NCBI GenBank assembly: GCA_964452915.1
Contig: CAYVNW010000048.1
Coordinates: 1 to 17,023, forward strand
Origin: Colivivens sp964452915
GTDB lineage: Bacteria > Bacteroidota > Bacteroidia > Bacteroidales > Bacteroidaceae
DNA length: 17,023 nt
Direction: 5' to 3'
Every line of letters begins with the position of its first letter. Position 1 is the stretch's first letter. The notes beneath the pieces are model-generated. The model did not search any database, was not told the origin of the DNA, and worked only from the letters and a program-made list of their open reading frames with translations. Below are positions 1 through 7,309 of the stretch, one piece after another. Made by a program: the position numbers and the translations under genes.

Positions 1-206
1 ACACCGCGGGGTTCATGGTGATAACACTACTTATGTGGGCGGCGTGGCGGAATGGTGACACTACGAACGCAGACAGAATCGCCCGTCAGATACTCACAAA
101 GGAAATAAAGGTGCCGTCAGCCACAGTAACCGAAATACAGCGTAAGGCGAGGGAATGGATGGAACGGCATGATAGTGACAACGCCTCACGTAGTGAGAAT
201 CAGTGA
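1..206 (+). CDS. 3' end of an unrecognised gene (partial)
   Basis: A reading frame is open from the left edge (first whole codon at 3) to a TGA at 204-206, giving about 67 C-terminal residues. A hydrophobic stretch (GFMVITLLMWAAW) is followed by a helical segment with charged residues (NADRIARQILTKEIKVPS) and a hydrophilic tail. The ATG at 15 is probably internal, because the frame continues upstream of it with no ribosome-binding context. The pattern of a hydrophobic helix, then helix-turn-helix pairs and a 'K-V-x-S' segment loosely resembles the C-terminus of O-antigen-ligase-like or TPR-ending membrane proteins of Bacteroidales. That is a guess from memory, and I do not assign a function. 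Confidence 0.5.
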   Translation, partial: TAGFMVITLLMWAAWRNGDTTNADRIARQILTKEIKVPSATVTEIQRKAREWMERHDSDNASRSENQ

Positions 207-307
207 TATGCCCGGCATACGCAATTACAATGGAAAGCCGGATCCATAAGAATAGGCAGTCAATGAAAATATCATAGTTAAAGGCACGCCACATAAAATA
301 AATTACG

Positions 308-315
308 TAACTTTG
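308..315 (+). promoter_or_regulatory. Promoter-like -7 element TAACTTTG
   Basis: TAACTTTG matches the Bacteroidota -7 consensus TAnnTTTG. No TTTG is present 19-21 nt upstream, so the -33 element is weak or absent. About 30 nt downstream is the leader motif AAACGAACCAAC (346-357), then an ATG at 369. The arrangement looks like the start of a transcript, but the only ORF it could serve is short and runs antisense into nupG. Confidence 0.4.
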
Positions 316-368
316 CGACTACCGGAAGAATTCACCTGAAAATACAAACGAACCAACAAGACGACGCA

Positions 369-575
369 ATGAAGATTAATAAAAGAATATATCAATCTAT
401 TATTACGTTGATATTAAATTCAATTATTTGGTCTCCTGTCTGTACTTGTATGGGAATGAGATCGCGAAAAGAATGGCAACAACCAGGGCAAACGCTGCGA
501 ATATATACCAACAAGTTGACCAGCCCTCCATTCTCGCAGGGGCTGACGCATCATATTGATATGCAAACTTGTTGA
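369..575 (+). other. Doubtful small ORF or gene remnant, antisense to the nupG 3' end
   Basis: The 68-codon ORF begins with a plausible signal-like N-terminus (MKINKRIYQSIITLILN, hydrophobic, basic start) behind a promoter-like element and an A-rich leader. From 424 on it only reads the opposite strand of nupG, and that part resembles no family I know. Either the ORF is spurious, or the first 50 bases are the surviving start of a secreted-protein gene whose body has been lost. A hairpin at 389-414 lies inside it and fits better as the nupG terminator. Confidence 0.2.
389..414 (-). terminator. Possible terminator of nupG
   Basis: The arms ATATCAA (389-395) and TTGATAT (408-414) form a 7-bp stem with a 12-nt loop. 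Read on the minus strand, the stem lies just past the nupG stop codon (424-426) and is followed by a T-rich run (TTCTTTTATTAATC). The stem is AT-rich and weak, so this is only a candidate. Confidence 0.35.
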
Positions 576-1707
576 CTACTGCCTGGGCACAGAAAGAACC
601 GACTGTAGCCCCCAAACCGTTAGTCATCATCATAAATACCCCTTGTGCTGAAGAACGTATATGTTCATCTGTTTCTGAATCCACATACAAGGAACCGGAT
701 ATATTGAAAAAGTCGAAAGCTACTCCGTAAACTATCATGGAGAGGATGAATAACCAAACCCCATTTCCCGGATTGCCCATTCCGAAGAATCCAAATCTAA
801 GCACCCATGCAAACATGGATATAAGCATCACGACCTTAATGCCGAACCGCTTTAGGAAGAACGGAATCAGCAATATACACAGCGTTTCTGAGATTTGGGA
901 TAACGATGATAGCATTATGTTGTGTTCGACTGCAAACGTGTTTTTATATTCGTCAATCTGCCCGAAATCACTGAGGAAGGTACCTGCAAAACCATTGGTT
1001 ACCTGCAGGCACATACCAAGCAAAAATGAGAAGATGAAGAACAACGCCATCTTCTTCTGTTTGAAAAGCACAAACGCACGAAGACCTAAAGTGTCGATGA
1101 TCGAAGTACTTTGCGACATCTTATTTACAGGGCAATCGGGCAATGTAAACGCATATACACCAAGGATTACACCCCATATTGCAGAGACATACAGTTGCAT
1201 GTAGTTCTCCTTGAATCCGGTCAAATCAACAATCCACATTGAAATTATAAAGCCAATGGTCCCGAAAACCCTAATTGGAGGAAAATCCTTGACAGTGTCG
1301 AGACCAGCCTTCGTTAGTGCATTATATGAAACAGAATTGCCCAGCGCAATGGTCGGCATGAAAAATGCGACACTGGCTGAATACAACCAAAAAATCTGGT
1401 TAAACGAAGGTTCAGCATGGGTCATACCCATATATCCCGCCGCCGCCATGAAAAGCGCACAAAGTAGATGGCATATACCCAACAATTTCTGAGCAGGAAT
1501 CCACTTATCTGCAATAATGCCCATTAAAGCAGGCATAAACAAAGAAACAATTCCTTGAACTGCAAAGAAGTAGCCGATATTTGCACCCATTCCAATATTG
1601 GCGAGATATACACCAAGCGAACACAAATAAGCTCCCCATACTGCAAATATAAGGAAGTTCATTACAATCAAGCGGATTTTTATACCTAAAGAATTGCTGT
1701 TAACCAT
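424..1707 (-). CDS. nupG: Nucleoside:H+ symporter, MFS superfamily (NupG/XapB family)
   Basis: An inner-membrane permease that imports nucleosides driven by the proton gradient. The protein is 427 aa from the start chosen here, close to E. coli NupG (418 aa). Family signatures are clear: FAVWGAYLCSLGVYL in helix 1, FMPALMGIIADKWIPA after helix 2, and the hallmark loop DFPPIRVFGTIGFIISMW, which matches the NupG segment DFPPIRIWGTIGFIMAMW. About twelve hydrophobic helices are visible, ending in a basic tail. The frame extends upstream to an ATG at 1851, but the extra 48 residues are not membrane-like and would start upstream of the TAACTTTG element at 1749-1756. The start at 1707, giving MVNSNSLGIKIRL, is therefore preferred. 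The gene is transcribed away from the phosphodiesterase and type IX operon, and nothing links its function to them. Confidence 0.9.
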   Translation of the reverse strand: MVNSNSLGIKIRLIVMNFLIFAVWGAYLCSLGVYLANIGMGANIGYFFAVQGIVSLFMPALMGIIADKWIPAQKLLGICHLLCALFMAAAGYMGMTHAEPSFNQIFWLYSASVAFFMPTIALGNSVSYNALTKAGLDTVKDFPPIRVFGTIGFIISMWIVDLTGFKENYMQLYVSAIWGVILGVYAFTLPDCPVNKMSQSTSIIDTLGLRAFVLFKQKKMALFFIFSFLLGMCLQVTNGFAGTFLSDFGQIDEYKNTFAVEHNIMLSSLSQISETLCILLIPFFLKRFGIKVVMLISMFAWVLRFGFFGMGNPGNGVWLFILSMIVYGVAFDFFNISGSLYVDSETDEHIRSSAQGVFMMMTNGLGATVGSFCAQAVVNKFAYQYDASAPARMEGWSTCWYIFAAFALVVAILFAISFPYKYRQETK

Positions 1708-1748
1708 AATATCATACTTATTAATTTCATGTATCAATTTTTTACAGA

Positions 1749-1756
1749 CAAAGTTA
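1749..1756 (-). promoter_or_regulatory. Promoter -7 element of nupG (TAACTTTG on the minus strand)
   Basis: On the minus strand this reads TAACTTTG, a match to TAnnTTTG, 41 nt upstream of the chosen nupG start. The -33 region 19 nt further up reads TATG, a weak match to TTTG. Its position supports the start at 1707 over the one at 1851. Confidence 0.6.
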
Positions 1757-1827
1757 CTCATTTTTTTATTAACGGCATAGTATTTCCATAAAAAAACAAT
1801 GATTTGGGCACTATAAGAAAGGCTTTT

Positions 1828-1859
1828 TTTGCAACAAAAAGATTTATTCATTAAATTTG
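1828..1859 (+). promoter_or_regulatory. Promoter of the phosphodiesterase/type IX secretion operon
   Basis: TTTG (1828-1831), a 20-nt spacer and TAAATTTG (1852-1859) exactly match the Bacteroidota promoter consensus, the best match in the window. The -7 element ends about 21 nt before the ATG at 1881, so the leader is short. Between them lies AAAAAGG (1868-1873 region), a purine-rich stretch before the start codon. No comparable consensus promoter was seen until 10897, which suggests this one drives the whole run to 10786. Confidence 0.75.
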
Positions 1860-1880
1860 CATCATGAAAAAGGTCGTGTT

Positions 1881-3974
1881 ATGAAATTATCAATGACTCA
1901 CAAAGCAAAAACTAAGATCCGGAAACAGAAGGACCATGCGTTAAATATACTTCTGCTGAAAATAGCTATTATCACAGTGACAACAGCCATAATAGTATAT
2001 TTCCTTCCACGCACAAGCGGATTCAATTATTCTTACGAGTTGAACCAACCTTGGCACTACGGCACAATGATATCCACTCAAAAGTTCAATATACAAATGA
2101 GTGACTCAACCTTGACTACAAAGCGTGACAGTATAGCACGCAGTTTTATGCCTTATTTCAAACGTGACCTCAATGCGGAAAATGCTGCAAAAGAAGTGGT
2201 AAATTCTATGGACTGTGATAAGAGGTTGAAAAAACACGTGATTAGCTTGTTAGACAGCGTCTACCAGCGTGGCATCATGAATGTAACGGACTATGACAGC
2301 CTGAAAAACATCGGTACGAACTATATAAGAATTATACAAGGTAATGAAGCTGTCGCTGTGCCTCTCAGCCAAATTATGTCCCAACACGAGGCGTATCACT
2401 TTATTGTGCATCACGATGAACAGGCCTTTACTCCATCGGATATAAGCAAACTGAATATTAATACTGTGTTAAATGAAAACCTGTCATATGAGCCGATGAA
2501 ATCGCAAGAAGAACTGCAAAGCGAGTATAACGCGATGACATCGAGTTTGGGCTTTGTAAGAGTTAATGAAAAAATTGTAGACCGAGGCGAACTGGTCACT
2601 GAAGAAATATACCAAAAGCTTAAATCATATGAAGCTGTAATTGATAAACAACAGGAAGACACAGAAACATCGTCAATACTATTATGGGGACAAATTGCAA
2701 TAGTTGCGTTCATCATTTCTCTTCTCATAGCATACCTTTCAGTCTTCCGCATTGATTATCTCGAAAACTCCCAATGTGCCATTCTGCTGTTTTCGCTTGT
2801 GGCAATTTTCTGCGTTGCCGCATATCTGATGGTTTCCCATCACTTTTTCCATGTGTTCATCATTCCATGTTGCATGGTACCTATTATAATTCGTGTATTC
2901 ATGGACTCACGTACTGCCTTCACGTTCCATGTCGGCATGGTGCTGCTTATTTCACTCGCTTTGTCCAGCCCGTACGAATTCATCTTGTTTCAGATTATTG
3001 CAGGATTAATGGTCATATTAAACTTACGCGAACTCTCACAGCGATCCCAAATAATACATACCGCATTAATAGCTACTATGACCTATTGTGCTGTATATAC
3101 AGCGTACGAGTTTGCAGCGGGTGCAGGTATAAACGACCTTGACCGGCGTATATATATCTACTTCTGCATAAATGGACTGTTGCTGCTCTTCACCTACCCA
3201 TTGTTTTGGATAATGGAACGAGTTTTTGGCTTCATCAGTGATGTAACCCTTATAGAATTGTCTAATATAAACAATCCACTGTTGCAGAAAATGTCGGAAG
3301 AGGCTCCAGGAACATTCCAACACTCAATGCAAGTAGCAAACCTTGCATCAGAAGTGGCAAAAAAAATCGGAGCAAATCCTCAATTAGTGAGGACCGGAGC
3401 CTTATATCACGATATTGGCAAACTTGAGCGGCCTGTGTTCTTTACAGAGAATCAGGCTGGAGGAAATCCTCATAAGCATTTGAGTCCTATCAAAAGTGCA
3501 GAAGTTATAATTTCCCATGTTACTAACGGACTTGCTCTTGCCGAAAAATATCATCTGCCAGAGCAAATCAAGGGATTCATTCGTACGCACCACGGTACGG
3601 GCAAAACCAAATACTTTTTGATAACATACAAGAACGAACATCCGGATGAGGATGTTGATGAATCATTATTCCAATATCCGGGTCCGAATCCTCAAACAAA
3701 AGAAGAAGCCATTCTTATGATGGCAGACGCAGTTGAAGCAACATCACGCAGTTTGAAGGAATACACCGAGGACACAATTAGCAACATGGTTGACTCAATA
3801 GTCGACGGTCAAGTGAAAGATGGGTTCTTCACCAACTGCCCAATAACATTCAGAGATATTTCAGACGCAAAAGAAGTGTTTAAAGAGCGACTGAAGACAA
3901 TATATCATACCAGAATATCATATCCTGAACTAAATAAAAACGTTGAGCAGAGCAATAAAAAGCCCAACAATTAG
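1881..3974 (+). CDS. 7TM receptor with intracellular HD hydrolase domain (PgpH/YqfF type, cyclic-di-AMP phosphodiesterase)
   Basis: Family members hydrolyse cyclic-di-AMP to pApA in the cytoplasm under control of an extracytoplasmic sensor. The 697-aa protein has a first transmembrane helix at about 22-42, an extracytoplasmic 7TMR-HDED region to about 255, a bundle of roughly seven helices (about 262-453), then a cytoplasmic HD domain (about 475-655). The metal ligands expected for the family are visible: His481 (FQHSM), His510-Asp511 (YHDIGK), His546 (SHVTNG), His570-His571 (THHGTGK) and Asp616 (MADAVEA). All appear intact, so it should be active. A TTG at 1857 would add eight residues but overlaps the -7 promoter element, so ATG 1881 is preferred; ATG 1893 is also possible. 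It lies 12 nt before porP/sprF and should be cotranscribed with the type IX genes. Confidence 0.88.
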   Translation: MKLSMTHKAKTKIRKQKDHALNILLLKIAIITVTTAIIVYFLPRTSGFNYSYELNQPWHYGTMISTQKFNIQMSDSTLTTKRDSIARSFMPYFKRDLNAENAAKEVVNSMDCDKRLKKHVISLLDSVYQRGIMNVTDYDSLKNIGTNYIRIIQGNEAVAVPLSQIMSQHEAYHFIVHHDEQAFTPSDISKLNINTVLNENLSYEPMKSQEELQSEYNAMTSSLGFVRVNEKIVDRGELVTEEIYQKLKSYEAVIDKQQEDTETSSILLWGQIAIVAFIISLLIAYLSVFRIDYLENSQCAILLFSLVAIFCVAAYLMVSHHFFHVFIIPCCMVPIIIRVFMDSRTAFTFHVGMVLLISLALSSPYEFILFQIIAGLMVILNLRELSQRSQIIHTALIATMTYCAVYTAYEFAAGAGINDLDRRIYIYFCINGLLLLFTYPLFWIMERVFGFISDVTLIELSNINNPLLQKMSEEAPGTFQHSMQVANLASEVAKKIGANPQLVRTGALYHDIGKLERPVFFTENQAGGNPHKHLSPIKSAEVIISHVTNGLALAEKYHLPEQIKGFIRTHHGTGKTKYFLITYKNEHPDEDVDESLFQYPGPNPQTKEEAILMMADAVEATSRSLKEYTEDTISNMVDSIVDGQVKDGFFTNCPITFRDISDAKEVFKERLKTIYHTRISYPELNKNVEQSNKKPNN

Positions 3975-3986
3975 TTATATCAACAG

Positions 3987-4928
3987 ATGGATAGAAGATT
4001 TCTGATAGTTTTCACGTTGCTTGTCTCAATGTCAGGAACAGCACGTGCTCAGTGGGATGTGCAGTTTTCCGACTTCACAACCTTGAAGTCTTTTTTCAAT
4101 CCTGCCGTATCGGGAACAGATGGAATGTTAGATGTATCACTGGCTTATTCTTTGCAAATGGCAGGATACGATAACGCACCACGCACAATGTATGCAGGCG
4201 CAAACATGCCGATTTACTTTCTTAGTCCGCGGCACGGAGCGGGTATTAATCTATTGAGCGATGAAATCGGTATTTTCAAAACGACGAGGATAGGGTTACA
4301 ATATGCGTTTAATCTAAAAGTTGGCGAAAAAGGAAGGTTGGCATTAGGAGTACAAGGAGCCATAATGAGTGAGACAATAGATCCAAGCGACATTATACTT
4401 GAGGATGCAAGTGATCCTGCCTTTCCGACATCGTCGGCCGATGGCAAGGTCTTTGATCTCGGCGCTGGTATTTATTATTATAGTCCTAAACTATGGATTG
4501 GCGTATCCGGACAACATCTTACAGAACCTACAATCAATATCGGCGACAGAAACGAACTTAGTATTTCACGTGTATTTTATTTTATGGCCGGAAGCAATAT
4601 TAAGATAAAAAATACGTTATTATCTGTACAGCCTGCCGTAATGGTACAGTCCGACTTCCAATCATGGAGGGAGGATATACAGTGTAAAGTCACTTATGAG
4701 TACGAAGCAAGAAAGTTCTACGCAGGCATAGGGTATAGCCCTGACGTCTCTGTCACGGCGATGATAGGCGGTTACTTCCATGGAGTCCAGTTAGGCTATT
4801 CCTATCAAATGTACACTCAAGGAGTCGGACTGCAGAATGGCTCCCACGAAATCGTACTTAATTACAAGACGAATCTTGACCTTTTCAAAAAAGGCAAAAA
4901 CCTTCATAAGAGCGCGAGATTCTTATAA
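3987..4928 (+). CDS. porP: PorP/SprF family type IX secretion outer-membrane protein
   Basis: A component of the type IX secretion system. PorP/SprF proteins are predicted outer-membrane beta-barrels associated with the GldK/GldN ring and with surface anchoring of secreted proteins. The protein (313 aa) has a signal peptide, MDRRFLIVFTLLVSMSGTARA, with likely cleavage after ARA. The family opening follows: QFSDFTTLKSFFNPAVSGTDG, then alternating beta strands such as YAGANMPIYF, HGAGINLLSDEIG, GRLALGVQGAI and KLWIGVSGQHL. The conserved F-x-NPA-x-G motif after the mature N-terminus is intact. Its position directly before gldKLMN is the usual one. PorP and SprF paralogues are numerous in this phylum, but genomic context makes this the core copy. 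Confidence 0.88.
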   Translation: MDRRFLIVFTLLVSMSGTARAQWDVQFSDFTTLKSFFNPAVSGTDGMLDVSLAYSLQMAGYDNAPRTMYAGANMPIYFLSPRHGAGINLLSDEIGIFKTTRIGLQYAFNLKVGEKGRLALGVQGAIMSETIDPSDIILEDASDPAFPTSSADGKVFDLGAGIYYYSPKLWIGVSGQHLTEPTINIGDRNELSISRVFYFMAGSNIKIKNTLLSVQPAVMVQSDFQSWREDIQCKVTYEYEARKFYAGIGYSPDVSVTAMIGGYFHGVQLGYSYQMYTQGVGLQNGSHEIVLNYKTNLDLFKKGKNLHKSARFL

Positions 4929-4977
4929 TGTTTAAACGAAGCTAACAAAGACAAAGGATATAAAAGCGAGAGAATAT

Positions 4978-6408
4978 ATGAGAAAAGGATTATTTGCAGC
5001 GAGCATTTTGATTCTATCCACAATTGTTGTGTCATGCATTAGCTCGAAAGGCAATGCTGAGGCCTCGGGAGGAGAAGTCACCGGCGTCGGAGGCACTTCC
5101 ATCAGCGAGCCTGCCCCATACGGCATGGTACTTATCAAGCGAGGCTCATTGAAAATGGGGACAGACAAGACCGACAGCCTATGGGGAAAGAAAATGCCAG
5201 AACGGGAAATATCGGTTGATGCATTTTGGATGGATGAAACTGAAGTTACAAATGCAAAATACAGACAATTCGTCTATTGGGTACGTGATTCGATAATTCG
5301 CGAACGACTGGCTGATGCCGGATACGAAGAATACAGGATTGAGGAAGACAAGAACGGCGATCCTGTAAAGCCTCATCTTAATTGGGCAAAAGCACTCCCT
5401 TGGAGAAATCCGGACGAAGAGGAGCAAGAGATTCTTGAGAGTGTGTATACCTACCATCCGTTTGACGGTTCAAAAATGCTGGATGCAAGCCAGATGAACT
5501 ACAGGTATGAGACTTTTGATTATGCAATGGCTGCAAAACGTAAATACAGACTTAATCCGGAAGAAAGAAATCTTAATACAGATTACACTCCCGATCCGAA
5601 CGAGGTGGTCATGATTTCAAAAGACACTGCCTATATTGACGACGAAGGCATCATACACAGAGAGACCATAACACGTCCGCTCTCAAGCATGTGGGACTTC
5701 GTTAATACATATATCGTAAATATTTACCCTGACACCACCTGTTGGATAAACGATTTCCAAAACGCAGAAAACGAAATATACATGCGACTGTATTTCAGCC
5801 ATCCGAACTACAATGAATATCCGGTGGTTGGAGTCAATTGGGAGCAGGCCAATGCATTCTGCAATTGGCGTACAGACTTTCTGATGCGCGGACTTGGTGG
5901 AAATGCCAAGTTTATACAACGCTATCGCCTCCCGACCGAAGCCGAATGGGAGTATGCAGCAAGAGGAAAGGACGGTAACGAATTGCCTTGGGAGAACGAA
6001 GATGTAAAAAGTGACAAAGGGTGCTACTATGCTAATTTCAAGCCAGATCGTGGCAACTATACGAAAGACGGCAACCTCATAACATCGAAGGTCGGTATTT
6101 ATTCTGCAAACTCCAACGGTTTGTATGACATGGCAGGAAATGTAGCGGAATGGACGTTGACCGTCTATACCGAAGCCGGAATACTCTCAATGAGCGACAT
6201 GAATCCTACATTAACTTATAATGCCGCTAAAGAAGACCCGTATGCATTGAAGAAAAAGTCTGTGCGTGGTGGTTCATGGAAAGATCCTGAGAGTTTTATA
6301 AAATCCGCTTGGCGTACATCTGAATATCAAAACGTAGGCAGGTCTTTTATCGGGTTCAGATGTGTTCGGACGCAGGTAGGAACTGCGACAAAGCAAAAGA
6401 ACAGATAA
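4978..6408 (+). CDS. gldK: GldK/PorK lipoprotein of the type IX secretion system
   Basis: With GldN it forms the periplasmic ring attached to the outer membrane. The N-terminus (MRKGLFAASILILSTIVVSC) is a lipoprotein signal with lipidated Cys20. The rest is a formylglycine-generating-enzyme (sulfatase-modifying factor) fold: an N-terminal part (about 46-100, GMVLIKRGSLKMG and DETEVTNAKYRQFV), a long insertion (about 100-280) typical of GldK, then the conserved core motifs GVNWEQANAFCNWR (near 284), YRLPTEAEWEYAARG (near 314), NGLYDMAGNVAEW (near 380), VRGGSWKDP (near 428) and FIGFRCVR. In GldK this fold serves a structural role. The length, 476 aa, is normal for the family. Gaps of 49 and 73 nt separate it from porP and gldL. 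Confidence 0.93.
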   Translation: MRKGLFAASILILSTIVVSCISSKGNAEASGGEVTGVGGTSISEPAPYGMVLIKRGSLKMGTDKTDSLWGKKMPEREISVDAFWMDETEVTNAKYRQFVYWVRDSIIRERLADAGYEEYRIEEDKNGDPVKPHLNWAKALPWRNPDEEEQEILESVYTYHPFDGSKMLDASQMNYRYETFDYAMAAKRKYRLNPEERNLNTDYTPDPNEVVMISKDTAYIDDEGIIHRETITRPLSSMWDFVNTYIVNIYPDTTCWINDFQNAENEIYMRLYFSHPNYNEYPVVGVNWEQANAFCNWRTDFLMRGLGGNAKFIQRYRLPTEAEWEYAARGKDGNELPWENEDVKSDKGCYYANFKPDRGNYTKDGNLITSKVGIYSANSNGLYDMAGNVAEWTLTVYTEAGILSMSDMNPTLTYNAAKEDPYALKKKSVRGGSWKDPESFIKSAWRTSEYQNVGRSFIGFRCVRTQVGTATKQKNR

Positions 6409-6481
6409 CAGGTCTCATACTCTAAATCGTATAAAGACATAAATTTAAACGAACCAACCCTTAAACGTAATATAGAAAAGA

Positions 6482-7297
6482 ATGGCTAAGAAGAAGAAAA
6501 ATATAATAGCAAAAATGCAGATCTGGATGGATAGCAGACAAGGTCAGATGTTTTTGAACTACGCATACAGCTGGGGTGCCTCAATCGTCATTCTCGGTGC
6601 ATTGTTCAAACTGACACACATAGCAGGTGCCGACTTGATGCTTTTCCTTGGTATGGGAACGGAGGTATTCGTGTTTTTCCTTGCCGGCTTTGAACGCCCT
6701 TATGATGAAGACGGGAAAACTCCTGTTAATACGGCGGAAGAAGAAACAAGCAATGCAGCAACAGGTAGCGGTACTGTAGTCATTGGAGGCAATATCCCTT
6801 CAGGAGGAACCATCATAATTGGTGGAGGAAATGGACAACAGGCCGTTTCCAACGAAACCTCTGATTCTGAGCATATGGTATCTGGAACCAATAATACAGA
6901 GATCGACGCTACGCAACTCGCAGACACTATAGAATCATCCCCTCTCATGACTTCGCCACAGTTTGCAGGAATGACCCCAGAAATGCAAGAAGCAACTCAA
7001 AAGTATGTGGAACAACTGCAAGAACTTACTGACACATTAAAGAAGGTAGCTGAACAATCTGCACGTCTTACCCGTGACTCGGAAGAAATGGAGAATATGA
7101 ACCGTACACTCACGGGTATCAACCGTTTCTATGAAATGCAGCTTCGCAGTGTCGGCACACAAAGTTCTACAATTGACAAAGTGAACGAGCAAACCACCAA
7201 GCTTGCCGCACAACTTGAAGAACTCAACCAAGTCTATGCCCGCATGGTCGACGCTCTCAAAGTGAACATAGCCGGGAATCCCGCAAAAGACGAATAA
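6482..7297 (+). CDS. gldL: GldL/PorL, inner-membrane motor protein of the type IX secretion system
   Basis: GldL forms the membrane ring around the GldM dimer and couples the proton gradient to rotation. The 271-aa protein has a basic cytoplasmic N-terminus, two transmembrane helices (about 29-45 and 50-69), then a long cytoplasmic region. The helix-1 end GALFKLTH and the helix-2 segment GMGTEVFVFFLAGFE align with F. johnsoniae GALFKITH and LTEALIFALSAFE. The key membrane acidic residue (Glu49 there) is present as Glu61, and the conserved Lys as Lys43. Residues about 96-125 are a glycine-rich stretch containing two similar units (GTVVIGGN and GTIIIGGG); residues about 165-260 look like coiled coil. 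The leader motif AAACGAACCAAC (6447-6458) lies 23 nt upstream of the start. The gap to gldM is 12 nt. Confidence 0.93.
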   Translation: MAKKKKNIIAKMQIWMDSRQGQMFLNYAYSWGASIVILGALFKLTHIAGADLMLFLGMGTEVFVFFLAGFERPYDEDGKTPVNTAEEETSNAATGSGTVVIGGNIPSGGTIIIGGGNGQQAVSNETSDSEHMVSGTNNTEIDATQLADTIESSPLMTSPQFAGMTPEMQEATQKYVEQLQELTDTLKKVAEQSARLTRDSEEMENMNRTLTGINRFYEMQLRSVGTQSSTIDKVNEQTTKLAAQLEELNQVYARMVDALKVNIAGNPAKDE

Positions 7298-7309
7298 AAG
7301 GAACAAGGC

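Noticed and set aside
737..1204. 155-codon plus-strand ORF inside nupG
   Set aside because: It is the complementary strand of a clearly coding membrane protein, with no leader, promoter or family resemblance.
1708..1851. N-terminal extension of the nupG reading frame to an ATG at 1851
   Set aside because: The extra 48 residues do not resemble the family, and a -7 promoter element (1749-1756) lies inside them, so translation should start at 1707.
1857..1880. TTG start for the HD phosphodiesterase
   Set aside because: The TTG is part of the -7 element TAAATTTG and would lie before the transcript start; ATG 1881 has a purine-rich stretch before it.
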